This document shows positions 1 to 13,831 of a DNA stretch of 64,000 nucleotides, piece after piece. How positions within the stretch are numbered: the first letter of the stretch is position 1; every line of letters begins with the position of its first letter. The notes under the pieces are model-generated. The model worked only from the letters and a program-made list of their open reading frames with translations. It searched no databases and was not told the origin of the DNA. This DNA is from Nemania diffusa (taxonomy: Eukaryota > Ascomycota > Sordariomycetes > Xylariales > Xylariaceae). The translations under genes and the position numbers were made by a program. Where the stretch lies: contig JBBPUQ010000010.1 of the NCBI GenBank assembly GCA_038501195.1, positions 2,292,001-2,356,000 of the forward strand. The letters are read 5' to 3'.

Positions 1-581
1 AGTAGCAACCTGCCAATAAATAGCTGTCCTTCGCATCCCGCATTTCCTAATCCCGTAATAGACAATCCTGCCTAGGCTCGGATAGAAAATCCACCGAGTG
101 CTCGGGTGGAGAGAACCGGGAACAACAACGCTTACCTACTACGCACAATGTTCCTATTACATAGTGCTGTTGGATATACTTAGCGTTGGCTTACGCGCTT
201 GGCTAGCTCGCACTCTCTTAATACCCATGTCAGCAAGATCGTAACAATGGGAAAGTAGGATTGCTCCCCTTACATTATCCCGGTCCTGTGAGCCAGCGCC
301 GCAATCGAGGGATAGTCTTGCCTCACTATCGTACGTGTCACGCAGTGCAGCTCGCATTGAATCAAATGGACAAGAGAGTTCATATTCACTATGAAGACTA
401 TATATAGGCTAATGAATACCTTAACAAACACACCCCCCATACGCTATAGTTCACCATCTATGTTTACCAAGTATACCGCATTTAACCCTTGCTTCTAGTA
501 TTTTTAAAACTTATAAAAGAAGCTAAAGTATCAAAAAATTCTCCTTTCCTTAACCCTACAACATTTGTGATCACTTTCAAA
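1..581. other. Left edge, no gene seen
   Basis: I see no supported gene here. The only open frames are short and have no recognisable protein features. The last 100 bases before 582 are probably the leader or promoter of the DUF2306 gene; they are pyrimidine- and adenine-rich, as fungal leaders often are. Confidence 0.5.
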
Positions 582-1858
582 ATGCCTATCATAACGCTAC
601 TAAAGAGTACTTTTACGGCTAGTGCCCGAAAAGTATATAGAGCAGTCGGGTTCACAAAGGGCTATAACTTTGTCCTATGGTTCATATTTGGCGGTACTCT
701 TTTCGCATTCTCCCTTATACGACTCGAATACATCGACTTCTGGGGAGTCTTTTGCAACCCTGACCGGAGGCGGGCGTCCGGTGCGATGCCCGGGGAGTGC
801 TTCTATTTCATGAAGCCTGGCCGCTACCAGATCGGCATCATCTTGCATCTGGCCACCATCTTGCCCGCAAGCCTGCTGGCAGTGGTACAATTTGTTCCCA
901 TTGTGCGGCAAAAGGCTATGTACCTACATCGCATCAACGGCTATATCTCGGTGCTCCTGTCCATCGCGGGCACGGCTGGTGCGCTAATGATAGCCCGGCA
1001 TTCGGCCGGAGGTGGTGTCGATGTGCAGACTTTTGTCGGGACACTAGCCATCCTCTTCCTTGGCTCCATGTTTTTGGCCATGATCAATATCTGGCGCCTG
1101 CAAATTGATCAACACCGGGCTTGGATGATTCGTTCTTGGGTTTATGTAAGTACTCTTATGGAAAAGATAGGGGGGGGAATATCTGCAAAAGCACTATGCT
1201 AACATTGGTAAATATAGGGGAGCATCATCATCACGATGCGTATCGGCTTGATTATCGGCGCCTTGATAGTTTCAGCCGCCGGCGGGCATTACATGGCACA
1301 GCCCTGCGACAAGATCAACCATACGCTCAAAGGCCAGAATGCCACGATTACATTCTATCCAGAATGCGCGCCTTTCTTCTCCGGCGAGAACTTGGACCAG
1401 CACGTCGCAGTGAAGGCAAATATCCACGGTGACAATATCATGGAGATCGCTACCGCGTTTAACATTATCTTCGGCCCTGCTTCATGGGTGGCCCTCATAA
1501 TCCACATGATCGGTGCTGAGCTCTACGTAAGACATTGTAACCAGGTGTTGAAAGAACCTCGCGCTGACGATTCAATAGCTTCGCCTCACACCAGCTGAGC
1601 ACGAGCGCCTGCGGAACGTGTCCTACCACCGCCAACTGAAAGCAGGGATGAAGAACCCTGGGAGCGCTGGCTGTAAGTAATTCTCAAGTCATTTTTTTTT
1701 CTGCCATTTTGAAGTGTTAAAATGACAATTACTGACTAAGTGTTATAGGGACTGCGGATTGGCTTAGAACACAGATGACAACTAAGATTGTTAGCGATGA
1801 CAATAAATCTGTTAAAGGGGCGGTGACCTCTTCTACGCCGCTCCTTTCTAAAGATTGA
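582..1858 (+). CDS. DUF2306 family multi-pass membrane protein
   Basis: I read four exons, 582-1145, 1218-1526, 1600-1672 and 1749-1858, giving 351 residues. Introns are 72, 73 and 76 nt, with GTAAG donors and AG acceptors. The frame stays open across all three, and the joined end (..GWTADWLRTQ.. to ..LLSKD) supports the last two. Hydrophobic segments lie near residues 27-46, 83-107, 118-137 and 149-170, with more in the second exon. Conserved-looking His-Arg pairs occur at H116-R117 (YLHRINGY) and H178-R179 (DQHRAW), as in DUF2306 proteins. The family is a predicted integral membrane group of unknown function, common in fungi and bacteria. The start is the first ATG in frame after a pyrimidine-rich leader. 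The second intron is the least certain: its acceptor is the second of two nearby AGs (1598-1599), chosen because the first breaks the frame. The gene is convergent with the P450 downstream. Confidence 0.8.
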
Positions 1859-2313
1859 TGATAAAGTTATACGATTGTGTTGGCGTTCAGGTTTCCCTTG
1901 TTTTCAAGCTAAATAGCAAATTCGCAATATATCTATACTGCCTGGGGGCTTTAGTTGTTTTGGTATTGGCTTTAGTGGATGATTTTAAACGCACAACTAA
2001 TTTGACAGGTAACACAAAGAAATAAAATTGAGGAGGGCTCGTAGAATTGGACATATGGAAAGGAACTGTGTGAAACGCCAAGTATATATCGCTAACTTAT
2101 AGCGCTGAAGGGTACTATGTATGTCTCTTCTGAGTCGTTGACCAGTGCAAGCTGTTATCAACCTTATATACTCAAGGATTGATGCGGTATTTTAAGATCT
2201 CATAGGGTTATTTAATCGAGGCCGCTGCTCAACAATATAAGCAGACTTTGCTGCTTTTCCCCGACCTATTTGCTAAGTAATTGGTGAGATAGTGCGTCGT
2301 CCCTTGAACCCCC

Positions 2314-4465
2314 CTAAGCTGCGACGGGCTTCATATGTACGTATAGAGCGGGTTTGTCCCAAACGTTAAACGCCTTCTGGCCTTCCAGCCAGTCACGGCT
2401 CTCATCAGCTAGGCTCATGTCGAAATTGTAGATAAGCCTAGCAAGGATCAAACGCATCTCGGCGTAGGCAAGACTATAAAAGCGGCGGATGATAAGTTAG
2501 TGAGAAAAAACGCTTATTCTATATAAAGAAAGGAATAGGAGATGCACGAGGATAGAGAAGCTTTAAGGTAAAACTCACTTTCGACCAATGCAGTTGCGGG
2601 GTCCGACACTAAACGATTGCATAGCATCTAAAGAAGCTATTAGCGATAATGTATACACCAGACACTCCCATTATTCAAAGTCCAAACCCTGCCCTTAGGG
2701 ATTGCTACTTGAAAGATTAGAGGTATAGGGCATCACTTACCAAGCGTATCGCCCTTGTATTTAAGATCACCCATCCACCGCTCAGGAGCGAATCCATAAG
2801 GATCAGTCCAGTATCTCTCATCGTGGTTTACGGCGTACTGGAAGACAGAGACGATAGTCTATCAAAATTACACTCGTCAGTGACTTTCTTTACACCCCCT
2901 ATCTTCTAATTCGTAAAACGGACAGCATTATAAAACTCAAGGCGCAAATGAGCCCAAATCACCGTGCGGATTTTTTAAAAAAAAGGGGAAGTCATCGCAG
3001 AATATGGGAAGCGAGGGAGAGAATCTGGTAAGGCTTGAAGGGGCTAATAGCCTCTTGGAGCAACTTACACCCTCTGCTACGAATCCGCCGTCGACCATCG
3101 CGCCACCCGTTGGCGCCTGTCGCGGGAGACCTGTAGTAACCGGCGGGTAACGGCGGAGAGACTCGTTCAAACATGCCAGCATCTAAAAAGTCCAAGGATC
3201 AGCATACTACCCCCGCATATTGAAGTTTCCGGGTATATCGGAGCGTAACTAGAAAGATCAAGCTGATAGGCGAGCAGTTTGTGCTCTTGAAATCCTCTAG
3301 CTAGAGAATCAAGTCTCCAGACTTACATATGATAGACTACCAACGCTCGTCAACGTGATCTCCTCGTCGCTCTTAAAAGCCGACCTGACCTCCTGCTCCA
3401 GCTTCCTCAGCTTCTCGGGATAGGTCAGCAGCAAGAACGTCGCCCCGCTCAGCAGGGTGGCCGTGGTCTCGGAGCCGGCGATGATGAGCAGCGAGGCGTT
3501 CATAGTGAGGTGATCGTGCCCGAGCTTGAGCTCCTCCTTGCGCCGCAGCAGGCCCTCGAGGAAGTCCGGGCGCTCGCCGCCCTGCATGCGCTCGCCGACC
3601 TTCTCGTGCACGATGGCCCGGTGCTTGTTCTCCGCCAGCAGGCTCAGCTGGTTGACCCACGCGATCGGCCGCTGCAGCCCGAGGCGGTACATGCCCTGCA
3701 CGACGGCGCCCTGGCGGATCGTGGCGTTGACGAGGCGCACCCACGGGTGGTACTCCCCGTTCTTGAGGCAGCCGAAGCCCCCGGCCACCCCGAAGCTGAG
3801 GTCCGAGATGATGTCGAACGTCGTGAAGTTGTACCACTCGCGCATGTTCTGGCTCGTGCCCCCGCGCGCCACCGCCGCCTTGAGCTGCGCCACCAGCAGG
3901 TTCACGTACGACCCGATGATCGGCTCCTGCTCGCGCATCGAGCGGTCGCTGAAGCCGTGCGACATCTGCCGCCGCAGGTGCCCGTGCTCCTCGCGCTCCG
4001 AGTTGAGCAGCGAGTTGGCCACGTTCGGCCCGAAGATCTTGTAGACGCCGTCGTATTTGGGGAACTCCTCCTCGCCGATCTTCTTGTGGCCGTAGATGTC
4101 ACGCCAGGCCTGGGGGCTGCTGAAGGCAAGCTCGTTAGGTGCAATACGGACCACTGGGCCATATTGCTGGTGTAGCTTGTTGACGTGGAAGGGCAGACGG
4201 CCGTATAGGAGCTCAACAGTACGGGGGATGACCGTCATGCGATGAGAAAGGGGTCCGGGGTATTTTCGCAGGGGGTGCAGGTATAGATTGTACAAGACAT
4301 GTCCTATGATGTACACGATCCCCTTTGGCGATGTTTCTCGTTAGTTTACATCGTATCTCTGGATAGCCGGAGGAGTAGTGCGAAGTTGCTAGCGCTATAA
4401 CGCGGCAATAAAGGTGAACTCACAAGCACAAGCCCGTTTCGGGCTAACTCCAATGCGCCGGCCAT
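2314..4465 (-). CDS. Cytochrome P450, CYP65-like (isotrichodermin C-15 hydroxylase type)
   Basis: Six exons on the minus strand, 4465-4424, 4322-3327, 3182-3069, 2858-2741, 2627-2579 and 2473-2314, join in frame to 492 residues, the usual length for a microsomal P450. A short hydrophobic N-terminus is followed by the Y-N-L-Y-L-H-P-L hinge and KYPGP. The I-helix oxygen-binding motif AGSETT is at residues 296-301. The K-helix ExxR is E353-R356 (NESLR). APERW follows, and the heme loop FSVGPRNCIGR places the thiolate ligand at C436. All hallmark residues are present, so the gene looks functional. Family knowledge: CYP65-type enzymes are ER-anchored monooxygenases, many of them acting in secondary metabolism. 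The substrate here is unknown, and I see no polyketide, peptide or terpene synthase nearby. The large second exon is strikingly GC-rich compared with the flanks. Confidence 0.9.
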
Positions 4466-7400
4466 GCTGCTAGTTTCAATAGTTTATAATATGGGGTATG
4501 ATGTGATGATACTACGCAGATAAGTTAATCCCCGTCAGGAATAGTGTCCTTGAGGTATGAGGAGCAAAGGGAAAACACGCTTGGGAAGCGCAGACTAGTT
4601 AATGTATGTGCCTCTGCAGATCTTGTCACGACGGACCTCAAGCCAATATATATTTGAGCCGTTTTGCGTGTCTAGCTTATGCAATACAATGGCTGTGCTC
4701 AAGTACCGCAGTGGTGGTTATATAGAAGGGCGTTTGAGCAGGGGTTTTCCAGTACTCTGTATGGCCACGATATAAGCCACAAGCATCATTAACCTAGAGC
4801 GGTAGAGGCATGAGACCAAGGACGTGATGTAACCGTAACAGGTTGGGCAGAGCCGGCAAATTTCGCCCGTTGAATCGGCCTCGAACCATAGATCCGACCC
4901 TCCATGTTCGGGACGGCGGGGCTCAGCAAGCTCCCGAGGTAGTACATGGGGTGGTGGCAGTAGTAGCCTAGGCAGTGGTGATGACCATCTGGAAAGGCGG
5001 ATTTGGTAGGTAGTATACTGTAGGAGGTAGGTATAATAGGTACACCAACCCGGGATTCCGTCTTGTTGCATTCTTCCTTGCGGATCGACCTCGGAGACTT
5101 ATTGTGAAGAGGCATGTTTACCCGCGACTTGCTACAGCTGAGGTGGTTGCAGTCTTGTTGCTCCATGGAATATCCGACCCTCCGCAAATTGCGAAATACG
5201 CATATATCTAACCTTGATTGCGATCTGGCTTGGCCTGTCCAACAGTGGGTAGGTATTCAAGATCATCGACGTGGTTTGGTTCTTAACTCCGCCTAGATGG
5301 GGCAACCGGTAGTTCTAAGTCCATCTAACCCCATCCTCCTGCAGTAGCATGGGCATGTGTGGCCTGATTTATCGAGCATGTACGCGGCTAGATTCATTCC
5401 CCATGGTCATACTTAGGTTAGCGAATTGTAAGTACAAGAAGTGATATTAGAAGTAGGTATACGGATGCTTATGTATGCTGTACGCATGAACATACCCTCT
5501 AATACACTCACCTAGCATTGAAAATTGTGTATCTACCTGTTCATGTGTTGCGATTATTGCCTACAGTGTAAAGCACAGGATTAGACTAGACTACCTACTC
5601 ATTGTTGATATGGCTCCTATTTGAGCGGACATGAAGTCCCATATTACAGAGATTAAAAGTTAGCTTATGCGGGACGATCCGCCTGACAGCATGCCTAACT
5701 CGGATAGCGTAAATAGCATACACATAGTACTACTGTAGGTACAGTACAATCATCATAATTCTATAGCACAGAGTACAGCCGCTACATGTACGAATAAGCC
5801 ACCAGGGATGACAGATCCCTTGGCAACTGGCGACAATAGGGTAAGGTATTATTTATCGTCCAACCCGTTCCGCCGAAACCCGGCCTATATTGAAGTCGGC
5901 TCCGTATTAGAGCCGGGAGATGCCGATTGGACGTCGGCAGGATTCATGTTCATTAGATAGGTAGTTCAACGGCTTCGTATATACACATGTGCACCGTCTA
6001 CAATAACGATCGAGATGATTGAAGTAGTCTAGTAACCTCACTATAAATACCTCGTAGGTATCTCGCTTGGCATTTTCGGGGTATATAAACTCCTTGCCTA
6101 GCTAATCCTGAGTAGGGAAAACATGCATAATGTATATGTATAAGCTACAGACGATAAAATCGCATAATAATTCCGTATTTGGAGCGGCTTACATTGGTAA
6201 ATTTGGCTTGCCAGATGACATCATTGGGTGTACAGTGAATATGTGTAGGGCAAAGCGTTAGAAGAGCCTCAGATAAGCGACTTATTGCCTATTGTGGAAT
6301 GATGGCCATATATCGTGGGAATTAACATATAATGGACGCAATTTGAAGCTGTAGAGATAGGAAATCGAAAATCAGAAGAGAGGGGCAAATTAATGTTCGA
6401 ATTATGCAGAATATATTTGCCGAATATTGTTAATTCCTGTTTTCTTAATTGGAGGATTAGTGTCCATGTGATTAAATCGTCGAACAGTTGATCTAGGTCG
6501 CCATTGGGTAAGGTGTAGTCTAGATACGTATGTAAGTCTAGGTGTGGTGAATTTGATAGGTAGTTCCGCCGTAGCACGCGGTACTCCGCACACCGTTCTT
6601 CTCCATAGACCGTGCATAGACCGCCGGGGCATTTGCGGATTTCGGAGTTGAGCTGCGGGTTATAGAAATCCACCCCACGCTGTTATGCCTTAACGGCAAG
6701 GTTGCGATATCCGGATAGGGCTAGTTTTGCTGGCATAGACCAATCATATACCTTAAATATATTGATTGGTTACAACCTTAACTTACATCCATACCAATAG
6801 TTGGAATTAGACTTGTTAAACCGCAAGAGGCTGCGAAATTCTTCATAACGAGGTAGGAATAAAGTGTAATTGTGATTGTAACTGTGACTGTAGTCGTAAC
6901 TGCAAGAGAGGTCGTCTTCGAGCCGTTATGCGGTGAGAGATCCAATCCCGTAAATTGACGGCTTTATGCAGCGCTCTAGAGCTGTCCTGCATACTTGTAC
7001 GAGCCCAGGCCGTCGTCACCAACGCCGATCCTTACAAATTTCAAACCGCGTCTCATCGCCATATTCGGACTACCTACTTATCAATGCAGCCATAATAACA
7101 TACCTATTCCGCGCGGTAAATATCGAGATACTCTAGTCAATCGCGCGGGCGACGAGATTCCCGCGAATTAGCCGCGTTAAGCTGAAGGCGCCCGCGAGTC
7201 AGGTAGGGCAAAATACCATGCCTTAAGCCGACTCAGTTAGACGCTGGCCCGCCCATGTTCATCACATCGTGCGCTGTCCGCTACCGTGCCAAGAGCGAGG
7301 CTTATTGGGTAAGGTACCGATAGCATGCGTGACAACCCCTGGCTTACCTATTCTAGGTCTCCCGCGGCAGTGTGCGTATGTAGCCAAGATTATCCCTGTA

Positions 7401-8278
7401 ATGGTAGCGATCAGCTGGTTGGCGAATCTAGGCGTGTCGCCTGCAGTGGTGGAAACTTCACATGGGGACCTAGCTAAGAGACGCCTAGATCAATCTATCG
7501 AGCTTCTGGGGGATAATAACGGGCCGTTTATCACGTCCGAATTGGCATTGCCTTTCATGAAGTGATTTAATCATATTGGATAGTCTCAGTCTCATTGGCA
7601 TATCCTCATAAACATGGATGAATATGTTAGAGGAGTAGGAGCTAGGTTTTGTCACACCAATCTGGCATTCCGTACTAGGCAAGTACCACGACGCTACCTG
7701 GAATAAACCATGGCCTCGGCCGAACCATAGCGGTTAAGGCTGATCATTTGCTTCATATGAAAACGCTGTTAAACTGAGTTGTTGTTTCGCCGCATTTGTG
7801 ACGACTTGTATAGCCCGTTTGATAGAACGGACCCATTTCACTTGAAGGCGGCCTTAAACTGAGGGGTGTTATTTTTATTATTATTGTAAGCTTATATCCT
7901 AGGGCCGCATCAATATAGCTGCATAGAAAGCAAAGTGACTGAGTACAGAAGAAGAGAGTCAAATCCGTCTCCCTGATATGCGGCCTATAAAATCCATTCA
8001 ACAAGTCCGAGTATTAAACGAACTCTGTCCCGCCAACTCTATGCTACCATCTCCGAGCCCCACCGCTCGCCCCAAATGCAACCGTTTCGCCCAGTGTATC
8101 TCCGCCGTCGCTGATCTATGCTCTTTGATACGACACGAAAGAAATCATGTAAATACATAGAGGGGGTGTCCCGTCGTGTAACCCGAGCCGTTGCGCCCTC
8201 GCCCTCGCCCTCGCGAGATGACCGTTGTTGAACAAATGAAAAGAAAACCAGATGAAAAATACAAAGGGGTATCAAAAA
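4466..8278. other. 3.8-kb stretch with no supported gene
   Basis: No frame here shows a recognisable domain or a plausible splice pattern. The longest open frames, 6269-6673 on minus (134 codons, Cys-containing start) and 7269-7565 on plus (98 codons), have no family I recognise and may be chance. Base composition is ordinary, not the extreme A+T of the two islands. It could hold the P450 promoter (next to 4465) and the 3' region of the DH/PH gene (next to 8278). Confidence 0.5.
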
Positions 8279-11200
8279 TCAACCGATAACAACCTCTTGC
8301 GTGACGAGCCCATAAATCCATCCTGCTTCCATAACTGAAATGCACTGGAAACACCACTTGTTAACATTACCACCGCTGCCTCCTCCTTTGGGGGCGACAC
8401 CCATTTCGCCGCTCTCATCGCGGACTTCTTCCCAAACGTTCAGTAGAATACCCCGGCTTCCAAGGCGTGAGAAACAACGGCTACCTAGCACGATGTCTAG
8501 CACCACGCTGGGATTGTCTGTTGCCTTTTTTGGAATAGTAGTTACTATAATGCGCTTTTCCATACCCTGGTATTTCCTCAAGTTCTGGCGCGTTCCTTGA
8601 TCTGGGCGTGTCACTTCGAGGAAGCAGTTGCCGTAATCCTCCCATTTACTGGCCGACACGAGCAGGTGTAGCCGGACCTTCAGGTTGTTTGTTGTGAGGC
8701 TCATCTTCGCGACAGTCGCGCTGTTAGCGGCACTAACGGATGGTGAGCGGGGTGGTGTGCCCGAAGACGTTGTATACATCGAGTTCTCGCCACTGGCGAA
8801 TCGAGATTGTCGATGAACTGAAGACATGGCAATGTTGAACTGTCCGCCACTGCCCATGAGCTTCTTGAGGAACGAGGAAGCCGATACACTGGAGGGAGAT
8901 GTGCTGCCGGCGGATTGTGAAGGTGCTCGAGCAGAGGCACGATAACTATTCTTGCGACCGAACCAGCTTCGGCGATGACTACTGCCATCACCGTCATTTT
9001 GGGCGACATGACTCTGTCCAAAAGCACGGATTCGAGTTTCCTCCTCGAGGGCCTTGTATTTCGCGTTGTCCAAACGAGCACGGTGAACTGCCATATATAA
9101 GGACTCACATTCTTGGAGCGAGGGAGCCCGGAAGCGGAAGAATGAACTTTCTATCTTGCTCACTTTGGTATATAATCGAGCGTAACTCAAGACCGGAGAC
9201 CTTATTTCGAGATCAAGAGCTGTGCTGGTCCGCAGCATGACTAATGGTGTGAGGTCTAACGCAATGAGTGGACGGTCTTCCTCATGGCTAGGCTCTTCCG
9301 AGGAAGTGTGCGTGCGTCGGAAAGGATAAGCTTCGATTAGACCTGGCGTTGTTACAATGGAACAGATATCAGGCCAGAGATCTTTCCAGCATCCATGTTT
9401 GTTATCCCAGTAGGAGATCGTTGCGAGCGACTTGAGGAGGTACTCTGGTCGTCTACTAGTGATTTTAAGCGTACCCGCCTCAGAGGCCGACACAGAAGAT
9501 GTGGTGCTTAGTGAGCTTCTTGAAGTAATCGATTCTGTGTGAGGCCTGGATTCTCTTATTATACTGATAGCAGGAACGGCATCAGGCATGTCGGCGGCCT
9601 CGAGCTCATCGTCAGAAGACTCATCCGAGTACGAGTAATTCTCTTCTGATTCTGAGGAGAAGGAGCTCTCAGATGATTCATCGGATGGATAGTATTCATG
9701 CTTGAGAGGTGAAGAATTTCGTCGTTTAAGACTGGAATACGCTTCCTCGGGGGGCGCAAGTTCTGTAGAATTCTTTGCGTCTAAAGTTCGATGTACTGGT
9801 GGGGGTGGTGCACCGTCATCCCTATATGAGGCAGTGTCTGGAATTTCTTCATCGACGGTCGAGAGATCTCGTTCCAAGTCTTCCTGCTGTGCGTGAATGG
9901 GTTGTACGTATTCATCTTGCGTACGGGAGGCTGATAGCTGATTTCGAGATTTGGAACGGGTATCTCTAGTTGGAGTTCTCTCTGAGGATGGAATTGCAGG
10001 AGGTGGCCTGGTTGGCGAACTAGGATGTGGTTGGTGGTACCCTTTGGGAGAATGAATTGCGGACTTGGAGGAGCGCTGGGAATGACGCTTTCTCTCTCCC
10101 ACTGGAGTGTCCGAGGCTGTAGAGCTTGGTGACAGTAGCATAGCCGTTGAGTTAGATATAGTAATCTCCTCGATAGATGGTGGTATTGGGGTACTGCCAA
10201 GGATCTTTAGCCAATCCAGAACTTGTTCTTCATTGTCCGTTGCTAAAGTAACAAGTTCAAACCATTCGTCTTTATAGCCCCTGATCATGACGACCATCTG
10301 GTGCTTATCATCCCCCCTCCGAGCGGAAATATGATTGCCGGTAATAGGGGCAAAGAGCAGCCATGAGCGGCCACCGTTACCAATTTCCCTTATAAGAAGA
10401 TCGCCTGGATCAGACTTGAAAAGTTGATTGTCTCGATAGACTAGTTCTACTTGACAATTAAGTCGCTGACCATTTGAGTGCCGGAGATCGAGAGAAAACG
10501 AATCTTTAGCATAGACTTGTCGAAATCTATCAATCCTAACGTTATCGACAGCTTCCATGGTCTCTAAATCACGAGTACGGCTCGTGTCGGTTTTTCTTGC
10601 ATCTTCGTCAACAATTCTTGCCGTTTCTTCTTTATGCCGTTTGCGTGCTCTCTCTTGAAGCGCTTGCCATTTTGACGCGAGGGATTCGTATTGTGGGGTA
10701 CCTGCGACAGCCCGATATCCCTATTGATTTTAGTTACAATATTCAATCGATGGTTATATTCGACCTACCTCAATGAACTTGGTTATCCATTTTGTGCGAA
10801 CCAAGGGACGTTTCAGGAGGTGTGCTACATCTATACGATCTCCATTTTCGTTAAGAATATCACCTTGCTCGTTGCGGGGCATCGCATCGATGAGCGAATC
10901 CTCGTCATCAGGTGATGCAGGCGCTAAATTGACGATGATGCCTTGGAATCCGAGTCGCCATACATCGATATAATCCTGGTAGGTTGGTGTAATAGTTTCG
11001 AGCCATTGTGGTAGTCTATGTATATCAGTCATAGGGCATCGCCGATGGTGGTTCTTGAGCTTTTCAAGAGCTATGCCCATGCTCACCACTGCCTTCGGAA
11101 GTGGATCTTCTTTGTATGTGCCTCCCGGAGATGTAAAGAGGTCCCCTGACGGATCCCTTTTCCCGTGGACGAACTGAGATAGAAGGACTGGGATGACACC

Positions 11201-13831
11201 GTCGACAAGTGTCTTGAGTTCTCGTGAATACAAGTTCTCGTCCCTCGCGAACTCCTGTAGAAGGTTTTCTACGGTGGCATCACGAAGGTGATTGGATACC
11301 CGTCTCACGCTATGGGCAGAACGGAGACTTCGGCTGCGACTTGGGGTTGAAGAGTCGTCGGGTAAGGAGAGTACCGATATTAGATCAGAGTGTTTCGTGA
11401 GCCGCCTCTTTAGCCCAGACTTTTGACTCCGTTTACGGGAGATTGCTGAACTTCTAGTTAAGCCTGCGTTCCGTGTGGTGGTAGTCTGGGTAATAGTGGT
11501 GTCAGAGAGCTGCGAAGATAATTCCGATTCTAGTGTACTAAGGGTTCCGGGATCGGAAACAATAGTGGAAAGCTCGTGGATGCCATTTGTAGGCGGTCGT
11601 CGTTTTGGGTTGAGAGGGCTCGGCTTTAGACTTGAGGATTCTGTTGATATATATGAATCTTCTTCGTCAGAAGGAGTTGGACTGCGCCTTATACCAGAAG
11701 ACCGGGGTCGCTCTTGATGCCCGACCGTTCGGTCACTCTCATCATCCATTATCTCGTCGTAGCTCGAGTATTCCGATCGATTAGGAACATGGACGGTAGA
11801 CTCTCCACGAAATGCATCTCGGATCTTCTCCTTAAACCCCCTCTTGGAGGCACTTTTCCCAGGAGTGGGTGAGGCTCTTGTAGCCTGACTCCTTTTAAGC
11901 CCACTTGGAGATGGAGTCATTTCTCGTTCATCGCGGGGATCGTCATATAGAGGCTTTGATGAGGGTTTCTGTTCATTTGGCCTGTAATAACTATCGTCAT
12001 CCTCATTGGGATTTGAAGATAAATTTCGCGACGGTGAGGCGGAACGCCGTGCTTTGCTCTCAGATGCCCATTCTTTCTCAATTGAACTCCTCTGAGGCTC
12101 ATCAATATCTTCAACTTGCGTGTCGACAAATGGGTCTACAGTATCCTTCAACCAATTTTCAATGCTCGGTGGTTGATTGACAACAGGTTTTGGAGGATCG
12201 ACCGTTTCTACCAAAATCTTCTTGCCTTCAGTCAGCGCTTTCTTAAGGACGTTAGTAGCGCCCCTAAAGCTAGATTGTCTCTTGGTCTTTGGTCTGGTGG
12301 TTGGACGGCCGCCCCGTCCTCGCGGCAGTTCCAATTCGCTGAAAGCAGAATAGCCAACAGGGATATCTGAAAGTGGTTTTTGTGGTATGCTGGATGGTAC
12401 GACTGACTTTGCCTCTGAACTACTAGACCACGAGTCCCTATCTGACGTATCATCATCCGGTATAGTTTCAGTCTCAGTCATGCTTTTTGAGCGTTTCGGC
12501 CGGGCGGTAGATGGCTTGTTTGCGTTGGCCTTTGTCGGTGCCCTCACTTTTGCTGGTGTTTTAGGTCCATCTGACACTTGATCTTCTGTTGCAACTTTGC
12601 CCGCTGAAGGTGATCGGCGACGAGATGCATTCGTTGCATTGGTATTTGCTACCTTCGAAGTTTGTGTTGAGGGAGCCCGAACAGTGCTCGAGTCCTTCGA
12701 TGTGGGTCGGAGAGGTCGGACTCGGATTCCATCATCAGCAAGAGTCTTTGATAGAGGTTTCGCCTTCTTGTTATCATCGTGCGTTTTGTCCATAGAAAGA
12801 GGCCGAACGCGAATACCATCATCTTCAATTGTCCTCGACTTCTGTGGTTTATAGACTCTGGCACTGCGTGTCGTGCTGGACCTGCTGTCTACAGCATCGC
12901 TTTCGCTTAGGATTTCGCTGGATACGGGCTTTACTCGTATGCCATCACTACTGCCGACTGACTTGTTTCCAACTGACCTTGGGGCGTGAGCGCGTTTGCG
13001 TGGTTCATCTGGTATTTCCACTCTGCTCGCCCACTCTTGAATCTTCTTGGAAACCGGTGGATTTGGGCTGGGCCGTAACAGGAAATCTTTAGGAAGGGGA
13101 GAGCCGCCACTCTCCTGTTGTTTTGGCTTTGGTGCCGTATTTTTTGAGGGGCTTTTGGATTTCTGATCCTTCACCCAATTCGTATCACTCACGACGCGCT
13201 TCTTAGGCGGGACCGTGGACACGGATTTTTTCTGATCCCCTGTATTTGAGTCGTCTCCCTCTGTGCTCTTTGCGACAGGCAACACGTTTAGGGGCGGCCT
13301 CTTCTTTTGACGCATTTTTATCTTCACACGGTCTTCCTCGGTGACGCTTTCTTCATCCACATGAACATTGACCTCACTGGGCTCGGATGGGGCAGCAAGT
13401 GGATCGGCTCGAGCCATTGCATTTGCATTTGCTTTTTGCCATTTTGTAACTCTATCGCGCACGCCTCCGGGAGCTTGGACTCGCAATACAGCAGCTTCCC
13501 GCATCTCTTGTTTGACGGTTTCAAGGCTCATTCGCCGTTGCCGGATTATTTCCCTCGCAGCCTTTTTGTCTGCCGCAATACGAGCTGGCGATGGACGACC
13601 AAGTAAAAAGTCGCTGAGGAGCGTCGGGGGTGGTCTCATTGTCGTCGCTCGACGACGAGCGGTGGCGGGCGTTTTCTTGGCCGCGCCATCTTCGCTAGTC
13701 GCCGTAGTGTTGGCCTCCGCGGTAGCGGTTGAGTCGGAACTGGGAACATCCTTCTGTGTGGCGGCCTCAGGCTGAGGGGATTGAGGACCTGAGGGGTCAG
13801 TTTCTTCGTCGGTTGATTTCGGCGCTGTCAT
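8279..13831 (-). CDS. Large DH-like/PH-like domain protein (putative Rho-GEF-type scaffold)
   Basis: Two exons, 13831-10769 and 10720-8279, are separated by a 48-nt intron (GTAGGT..ATAG) and join in phase 0 to a 1834-residue protein. The joined frame runs ..KFIE-GYRAVAGTPQYESL.. without a break, so the two long open frames are one gene. Residues 1-840 are low complexity, rich in Ser, Pro, Lys and Arg, with a recurring D-G-I-R-V-(R/K)-P-L/V motif. Residues about 850-1070 look like a Dbl-homology helical bundle (ENLLQEFARDENLYSRELKTL and following). A basic coiled linker and a PH-like fold (about 1090-1185) follow. After an acidic Ser-rich linker comes a second PH-like segment (about 1440-1585) and a conserved-looking C-terminal domain from about 1710. 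Rho-GEFs activate Rho/Cdc42 GTPases at polarity sites. GEF activity here is inferred from fold resemblance only. Confidence 0.75.

Noticed and set aside
3510..4175. Long plus-strand open frames opposite the P450
   Set aside because: They are shadows of the GC-rich second exon; the minus strand carries all P450 motifs.
6269..6673. 134-codon minus-strand frame
   Set aside because: No family resemblance, no splice partners, ordinary for chance in a 3.8-kb gap; left as an open question.
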